Assembly: GCA_965226545.1 (NCBI GenBank)
Contig: OZ245364.1
Span: 992,001 to 1,056,000, forward strand
Reading direction: 5' to 3'
Origin: JAHRAW01 sp965226545
GTDB taxonomy: Bacteria; Pseudomonadota; Gammaproteobacteria; Arenicellales; Poriferihabitantaceae
Length of the DNA: 64,000 bases
Shown here: positions 58,892 to 64,000 of the stretch, piece by piece
How the letters are laid out: every line of letters begins with the position of its first letter
How positions within the stretch are numbered: the first letter of the stretch is position 1
Notes under the pieces: model-generated
Databases searched by the model: none
What the model saw: the letters and a program-made list of their open reading frames with translations, nothing else
What the model was told of the DNA's origin: nothing
Program-made: the position numbers and the translations under genes

Positions 58892-59707
58892 TTAAAATTC
58901 ATCCCCCATTTGCGCGGCGCGCGCAATTGCCGCGGCGATGCCGCGCAATATCGCATCATCGGCGCCGAGCGAATCCATTTGCGCAAACGCAGCTTCGGTC
59001 GCCCCGCCTTTCGATGTTACTTGACGCCGCAACTGCGCCGGCGATTGCGCGTCGGCGAACGCCAATTGCGCCGCGCCGAGCGCGCTTTGTTGCGCCAACA
59101 ATTCGGCATCCTTGCGGTCGATGCCGTGCGCGACTGCGCTGTCGGCGAGCAACTCCATCAATTTAAAAAAATACGCCGGGCCGCAACCGGATACGCCGGT
59201 CACCGCATCGAGCAACGATTCCTCCTTCACCCAAAGCGTCGCGCCGACCGCGCGCAATATCGTTTGCGCCAATTCGCGCTGTGCATCGTCGGCGCGTTCG
59301 GCATACAACCCGGTGATGCCGGCATTAATTAACGCCGGCGTATTCGGCATCGCGCGCACCACTGCAAACTCCGCACCCGCTTCACGCCACAACGCCTGCA
59401 CACGAATCCCGGCAACCACCGAAATCATCAACCGCGCATCACCGCGCATCGCCGCCGCCATCGACTGCATCGCCGCCCGCCACTGCTGCGGCTTCACCGC
59501 CAACACAACAACCTCACTTCGCGCCGCACACCGCGCATTATCCGCATCCCCCTCGACGCCAAACTCTTCACACAACGCCCGCCGCTTCCCCGCATCCGGC
59601 TCGCCAACACAAAAATCCCCGCCAACCCAATCGCCGCGCAACAACCCGCCGATTAACGCGCGCGTAATGTTACCGCCGCCGATGAAGGCGATTTTATGGG
59701 TGGTCAT
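58892..59707 (-). CDS. proC: Pyrroline-5-carboxylate reductase
   Basis: Final step of proline synthesis, using NAD(P)H. The 271-residue product has KIAFIGGGNITRALIGGLL (dinucleotide-binding motif), VVLAVKPQQW, VRAMPNTPALINAGITGLYA and the C-terminal dimer helix SPAQLRRQVTSKGGATEAA. The start at 59707 (MTTHKIAFIGG) fits the family; an ATG 13 codons upstream is also in frame. Confidence 0.94.
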   Translation of the reverse strand: MTTHKIAFIGGGNITRALIGGLLRGDWVGGDFCVGEPDAGKRRALCEEFGVEGDADNARCAARSEVVVLAVKPQQWRAAMQSMAAAMRGDARLMISVVAGIRVQALWREAGAEFAVVRAMPNTPALINAGITGLYAERADDAQRELAQTILRAVGATLWVKEESLLDAVTGVSGCGPAYFFKLMELLADSAVAHGIDRKDAELLAQQSALGAAQLAFADAQSPAQLRRQVTSKGGATEAAFAQMDSLGADDAILRGIAAAIARAAQMGDEF

Positions 59708-60027
59708 TGTGGTGGGGGGTTGCAAGTTTGCATTGATTGTATGCATTGATTATGCGGGCGTTCATTGTCGCTTTGATGCGCATTATGCACCAATTTATCG
59801 AATCACATCGGCGGCGTCGACCGATGCGGTTTGTGTTGCCGTGCAGTTTGTCGCTTGCGCGGTCGGGTTGATTTTCATGCGATGCTGTTGTACTTTGCGC
59901 TGTCGATACAATTGCATTCAATTCCACTTGCAGGGTTGCATCGATTGGCAAGAAAGTTTTGTTGCATAAGTTGTTTTGTTGTTTCAGTTTTTATTGTTTA
60001 CGGTAACAGCGCAATGTTGACGGTGCA
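59708..60027. other. 320-base divergent region between proC and the sulfatase gene
   Basis: Contains presumably both promoters. TGCATTGATT and TTGCATAAGTTG words occur, but I see no confident -35/-10 pair, terminator or gene. Less repetitive than most gaps in the window. Confidence 0.5.
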
Positions 60028-61635
60028 ATGCAATTGAATAAGCCAACCAAAACATCGACAACCAAAAACACAACGCCGACGGTGCGCAACATTTTGTTTA
60101 TTATGTGCGACCAGTTGCGTTGGGATTATTTGTCGTGCAACGGGCATCCGCATCTGCATACGCCGAACATCGATACGCTTGCCGCGCAAGGCGTGAATTT
60201 TTCGCGGGCGTTTTGTCAAGCGCCGATTTGTGGGCCGTCGCGCGCGAGTTTTTACAGCGGGCGGTATATGAGTTCGCACGGCGTGATGGCAAACGAAGAT
60301 CCCTTCAAGCCGGGCGAGCGCACCCTCGGCGATTATCTCGAGGAGATTGGCGTGCGCACCGCACTCATCGGCAAATCGCATGTGCACTTTGATAGTGCTC
60401 GACTACTCGCCGAACGTGATTCGCCGCAAGCGCGATTGCGCGCCGAATGCGGCGGGTTTGAACCGTTTGAAAGGTATGAGGGGTTGTATCCGGATCGGTT
60501 GGCGCCGAAGGCGTTGGGCTACAACCGTTTTTTGCGCGCGCACGGTTATGAAGCCGACAATCCGTGGGAACGTTACGCCAACAGCGCGCTGGATGAAAAC
60601 GGCAAGGTGGTCAGCGGTTGGTCGATGCGCAACGCCAATTATCCGTCGCGGGTGGATGCCGCGCATTCGGACACCGCGTTTTTAACCGACCGCGCGATTG
60701 AGTTTGTCAACCGCGCGCATTCGCCGTGGTGTTTGCATTTAAGTTTTTTGCGTCCGCATTGGCCGTATCTTGCGCCGGCGCCGTATCACAATCTGTTTGG
60801 CGCCGAGCAGGTGATTGCGCCAACGCGCGATGAAGTTGAGCGGCGCAATCCGCATCCGTTGTACGCCGCGTTGATGGCGCAGGAATACAGCCGAAACTTT
60901 TGCCGCGATGAAGTGCGCGCGCGCGTCGTGCCGGTGTATATGGGATTGATACGCGAAGTCGACGACAACCTCGGGCGGTTGTTTGAATGCCTGCGCGCGC
61001 GCGGATTGTGGGACAACACGATGATTGTGTTCACCGCCGACCACGGCGATTATCTCGGCGATCATTATCTTGGCGAGAAGGACATCTTCCACGAACCGTC
61101 GGTGCGCATTCCGTTGATTGTGCGCGACCCGTGCGCGTCCGCCGATGCAACGCGCGGGGCGGTGTGTGATGAGTTGGTCGGTGCGGTCGATGTATTGCCG
61201 ACTTTTTTGCAGGTGCATAACGGCGGCGCGCCCGAACCGCTCGAAGGGCAATCGTTGTTGCCGCATCTGCATGCACAACCGTTTGCCGCGCGCGAGTTTA
61301 TCGTCAGCGAAATTGATGTTGGCGACCGCGGCGTGGGTGCAGTGTTAAATTTGCATCCTTATGATTGTCGCGCGTGGATGGTGCGCACCACACAATGGAA
61401 ATATATTTTTCACGCCAAGTTGCGCCATCAACTGTATGACTTAATTAACGACCCGAATGAATTTAACGATTTGGGTGAGTCCGCATCGCATCAAGCGACT
61501 TGTGCGCAACTGCGCGATGAATTGTTCACCTGGATGCGCGAACGGCGGGTGCGCACCGAAGTGTCGCTGGCGACGTTGCAAAAACGCGGGCCGCAACTCG
61601 ATGAATCGTTTGGCATCATCATCGGGCGGTGGTGA
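60028..61635 (+). CDS. Phosphonate-monoester-hydrolase-like sulfatase
   Basis: Alkaline-phosphatase-superfamily hydrolase, 535 residues. The formylglycine site CGPSR is at Cys68, metal ligands include ILFIMCDQLR and FTADHGDYLGDHYLGEKD, and the segment LHLSFLRPHWPYLAPAPYH matches phosphonate monoester hydrolase/arylsulfatase proteins rather than secreted sulfatases. No signal peptide is seen, so it should act in the cytoplasm on phosphonate monoesters, phosphodiesters or sulfate esters. A formylglycine-generating enzyme is needed elsewhere in the genome. The tctAB-type transporter converges on it. Confidence 0.86.
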   Translation: MQLNKPTKTSTTKNTTPTVRNILFIMCDQLRWDYLSCNGHPHLHTPNIDTLAAQGVNFSRAFCQAPICGPSRASFYSGRYMSSHGVMANEDPFKPGERTLGDYLEEIGVRTALIGKSHVHFDSARLLAERDSPQARLRAECGGFEPFERYEGLYPDRLAPKALGYNRFLRAHGYEADNPWERYANSALDENGKVVSGWSMRNANYPSRVDAAHSDTAFLTDRAIEFVNRAHSPWCLHLSFLRPHWPYLAPAPYHNLFGAEQVIAPTRDEVERRNPHPLYAALMAQEYSRNFCRDEVRARVVPVYMGLIREVDDNLGRLFECLRARGLWDNTMIVFTADHGDYLGDHYLGEKDIFHEPSVRIPLIVRDPCASADATRGAVCDELVGAVDVLPTFLQVHNGGAPEPLEGQSLLPHLHAQPFAAREFIVSEIDVGDRGVGAVLNLHPYDCRAWMVRTTQWKYIFHAKLRHQLYDLINDPNEFNDLGESASHQATCAQLRDELFTWMRERRVRTEVSLATLQKRGPQLDESFGIIIGRW

Positions 61636-61690
61636 TTAAGTGCGCAGATTAAGTGCGTAACTTAAGTGCATAAACTTAAGTGCGTAAAAC

Positions 61691-63169
61691 TTAAACGCGT
61701 CGCCGTGCGCGTTTGGCGAGTGCGAAAAAATGCGCGCATAACGCCAGCACAATCATCGCAAACAGCGTCGCCGAAATCGGGCGGTTGATGAAATCCAACG
61801 GGGTGTCGACGCGCGCCAAGCCGGCGCGAAATTTTTGTTCCATAATGCCGCCGAGCACCATGCCGAGAATAATCGGCACCACCGGCAGATGGATTCGTTT
61901 CAGCCAATAACCGAACACGCCAAAAAACGCGCAGATGGCGCAATCGATAATCGAGTTGCGCAATGAATACACGCCGACAAACGACAGCATAAGAATGCAG
62001 CCGCCGAGAAAACGCGTCGGGATGCTGATGACTTTAACAATCGTGCGCGTGGTCGCCAACAGGAAAATCATTATCAACACGTTGACGATTAATAAACAGC
62101 CGTACAAACTGATTAAAAACTCCGGGCGTGTTTGGAACAGCGACGGGCCGGGGATGATGTTGTGTACATAAAACACCGACAGCATCATTGCGGTCAACGC
62201 TTCGCCGGGAATGCCGAGTGCGAGCAATGGAACCATCGCCGCGGCCGGCACCGCGTTGTTGGCGGCTTCTGATGCGATTAACCCTTCGGGCGAGCCGCGT
62301 CCGAATTGTTGCGGTGTGCGCGAAAATTTTTGCGCGACGCTGTAGGAAAAAAACTGCGCAAGGAATTCGCCGACGCCGGGAATGATTCCCATCAGCACGC
62401 CGAAGGTCGATGAGGTTGCGGCGACGCGTTTATGTTGCAGGATTTCCTTCAAGCCGTCGGCGATGCCGCGCTGCACTTCGGCGCGTTGCGGCGGTCGCTC
62501 CGGCGACGCCATTAACAAGAACGCCTGCGACAATGCAAACAAGCCGAGCAACACGACGATTAAATCAAAGCCTGAATACAGCCAATCCTGCCCGAAGGTG
62601 AATCGTTTGGAATAGTGCATCGATTCCAAACCGATGGTGTTGATGAACACGCCGAAGCACAGCAGTATGCCGGCGGCCAACGCGCGCCCGCGATGCGCGA
62701 TGACCACCAGCACCATGCCGAGCAATGCCGCCATAAAAATATCGCGCGAACCAAACAGCGGTGCAATCGCGGCGATGCCCGGCGACAACACAATTAAACA
62801 CAACACCGAAAACACGCCGCCGACAAACGATGCGCTGTACGCCAGCGACAACGCGCGTCGGCTTTGGTTGTTGCGCGTCATCGGATAGCCGTCGTAGGTG
62901 GTCAGCGCATTGACCGCAGTGCCGGGGGTGTTGGTCAATATCGCCGGAATTGCGCCGCCGTACATCGATGCGCCGTAAATGCCGAGCAACAAGGTCAACC
63001 CAACCAACGGGTCAAAGCCGAATGTCGCCGGCAAAATAATCGCAATCGCCACAGCCGCACCGACGCCGGGAATCGCGCCGATTAACACGCCGCCGATTGC
63101 GCCGACCACCAACGCCAACAGGACGTCGATGCGCAGCAGGGCGCTTAATCCTTCTTGCAACAATTCCAT
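61691..63169 (-). CDS. tctA: Tripartite tricarboxylate transporter, large permease TctA
   Basis: Large membrane subunit of a binding-protein-dependent secondary carrier, 492 residues with about twelve hydrophobic segments. The signature GAIGGVLIGAIPGVGAAVAI and YGASMYGGAIPAILTNTPGT are present, and the second half repeats the pattern (GVLMGIIPGVGEFLAQFFSY). Downstream of tctB in the operon with 193 bases between them. Substrate is a carboxylate or similar; not determined by sequence. Confidence 0.92.
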   Translation of the reverse strand: MELLQEGLSALLRIDVLLALVVGAIGGVLIGAIPGVGAAVAIAIILPATFGFDPLVGLTLLLGIYGASMYGGAIPAILTNTPGTAVNALTTYDGYPMTRNNQSRRALSLAYSASFVGGVFSVLCLIVLSPGIAAIAPLFGSRDIFMAALLGMVLVVIAHRGRALAAGILLCFGVFINTIGLESMHYSKRFTFGQDWLYSGFDLIVVLLGLFALSQAFLLMASPERPPQRAEVQRGIADGLKEILQHKRVAATSSTFGVLMGIIPGVGEFLAQFFSYSVAQKFSRTPQQFGRGSPEGLIASEAANNAVPAAAMVPLLALGIPGEALTAMMLSVFYVHNIIPGPSLFQTRPEFLISLYGCLLIVNVLIMIFLLATTRTIVKVISIPTRFLGGCILMLSFVGVYSLRNSIIDCAICAFFGVFGYWLKRIHLPVVPIILGMVLGGIMEQKFRAGLARVDTPLDFINRPISATLFAMIVLALCAHFFALAKRARRRV

Positions 63170-63235
63170 CGGTTGTTCCTCCGGTTAAGCGCGTTCGCTT
63201 GTTGTATCGGTTGATGTTGGGGTGCGCAAGCGGTA

Positions 63236-63366
63236 ACTTTTTTTGCGCAAGTGTTAACTTCGTTAACTTCGTTTTGCGTTACAAGTTTACTTTATAAGTG
63301 CACTTCACAATCGCACTTCACAAGTGCACTTTACAAACGCACTTTACAAGTTTGCTTACATCTTAA
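63236..63366. repeat. CACTTTACAAGTGCACTT array between tctB and tctA
   Basis: Units such as GCACTTCACAA, GCACTTTACAA and TTAACTTCG in near tandem over about 130 bases. Same intergenic family as elsewhere. Confidence 0.65.
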
Positions 63367-63953
63367 AGATACAACGTTAAAAAATTGCGCAATGCCGACG
63401 GAAACATTTCATATAACGCACCACCGGGGATTTTTACTTGTAGCAGCGATTTGAACAGTACGACAATCGATGCGCCGACCAAGCATGCCGTGAGTTGCAT
63501 TCGCGCCGAGCGATAGCCGAGTCGATACATCAACAGGCATAAGGCAATTAAGGTGGATGGCAAATAACCAAGTCGCGGCACTGCATAAACATACAATAAA
63601 AAATACAGTGCGTATTCGGCCGTGCCAAACCATTGTTGGCAAAGTGTTCGCCAATTGCGAGTCGTGCGGTTGCGGTTGATGTCGTCGTTGTCACCGTCGA
63701 CATCGACATTGACATTGACATCGACATACTTTGCACTGCGCATGGCGGCGGGTTGCAACAGCAACGCCAATGCAAACAACGCCATGCCGATTAGCGACAG
63801 CACCGACCAAAAGCCGGGTTGTTTATGGAAACCGACGGCGTTCCATTTCAGTTGCGCGCCGGATAACGCCAACATCGCCGCCGCAAACAACAACGCACAC
63901 GCCGCAAAAATTGCGGCGCGGCGTCGTTGTTTATCGAAGGGGTGCCAAGGCAC
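63363..63953 (-). CDS. tctB: Tripartite tricarboxylate transporter, small permease TctB-like
   Basis: Small membrane subunit, 196 residues with four hydrophobic segments; GFWSVLSLIGMALFALALLL and YALYFLLYVYAVPRLGYLPST fit the TctB (DUF1468) family. Between segments 2 and 3 is an Asp/Val/Asn run (about residues 77-93, YVDVNVNVDVDGDNDD) from GACATT/GACATC hexamers on the plus strand. The start is GTG at 63953, 2 bases after the stop of the upstream gene. Confidence 0.82.
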   Translation of the reverse strand: MPWHPFDKQRRRAAIFAACALLFAAAMLALSGAQLKWNAVGFHKQPGFWSVLSLIGMALFALALLLQPAAMRSAKYVDVNVNVDVDGDNDDINRNRTTRNWRTLCQQWFGTAEYALYFLLYVYAVPRLGYLPSTLIALCLLMYRLGYRSARMQLTACLVGASIVVLFKSLLQVKIPGGALYEMFPSALRNFLTLYL

Positions 63954-63955
63954 GT

Positions 63956-64000
63956 TTAGTTGCCGATTAACCCGCCGATGGTTTTCATCGTGTTGCGGTC
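63956..64000 (-). CDS. 3' end of the gene preceding tctB (possibly the TctC binding protein)
   Basis: An open frame enters from the window edge and ends in a TAA at 63956-63958 after 14 codons (ending MKTIGGLIGN), 2 bases before the tctB start. By usual tctC-tctB-tctA order this should be the periplasmic binding protein, but 14 residues are too few to recognise it. Confidence 0.4.
   Translation of the reverse strand, partial: DRNTMKTIGGLIGN

Overview
The window looks like chromosomal DNA of a GC-rich gammaproteobacterium that I cannot place further. The evidence is gene order: recA-recX-alaS-lysC-csrA followed by tRNA-Ser and tRNA-Arg; a yafS-like methyltransferase gene with rnhA and dnaQ; proC followed by a yggT-family gene; yciA and yciB close together; and gamma-type gshA, dusA, fpr and tpm. 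Five tRNA genes are present: Arg-UCG, Asn-GUU, Arg-CCU, Ser-GCU and Arg-ACG. I see no rRNA, CRISPR array, insertion sequence, integrase or prophage.

Layout. 1-8.1 kb: rbfA-truB, gatC-gatA-gatB, tRNA-Arg, maf, uvrB. 8.2-18.5 kb: an accessory region starting at tRNA-Asn, with eleven tiny membrane-protein genes (three families A, B and C in three modules, two of them behind near-identical promoters) and then a 2350-residue Ig-repeat autotransporter closed by a strong terminator. 18.6-27.9 kb: a D-lactate/glycolate-type FAD dehydrogenase, a GFA-family protein, a branched-chain-amino-acid-type ABC operon (livK-H, a LysE exporter, livM-G-F) and an EamA permease. 28-39.9 kb: fpr, a hotdog thioesterase, tpm, tRNA-Arg, class I aldolase, gshA, dusA overlapping a class IV aminotransferase gene, a BCCT osmolyte transporter, yciA, deoxynucleoside kinase, yciB and a DUF2306 protein. 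40-47.8 kb: dnaQ, rnhA, a methyltransferase, a dimethylglycine-dehydrogenase-like flavoenzyme, a compositionally distinct pair (small acidic protein plus Clp-fold protease), another methyltransferase and a SixA-like phosphatase. 48-58.4 kb: recA to csrA, two tRNAs, pyrE, ampG, yggT family. 58.4-64 kb: a satellite array, proC, a phosphonate-monoester-hydrolase-like sulfatase, and tctA-tctB with the end of one more gene.

The genes suggest a heterotroph living on amino acids, quaternary or methylated amines (BCCT carrier, dimethylglycine dehydrogenase, a betainyl-CoA-like thioesterase), carboxylates (tripartite carrier, FAD dehydrogenase) and possibly phosphonate or sulfate esters.

Two things stand out. 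First, the small-membrane-protein array beside the giant autotransporter: six B proteins are each exactly 60 residues and recur about every 207 bp, mixed with three coiled-coil, membrane-anchored A proteins and two 50-residue C proteins. This is the best candidate here for an undescribed system. Second, degenerate short-word repeats fill nearly every intergenic space and also sit in frame inside or at the ends of conserved enzymes (GatA, Maf, LivF, DusA, RecA, AlaS, CsrA, PyrE, TctB, the LysE protein), giving low-complexity insertions and tails.
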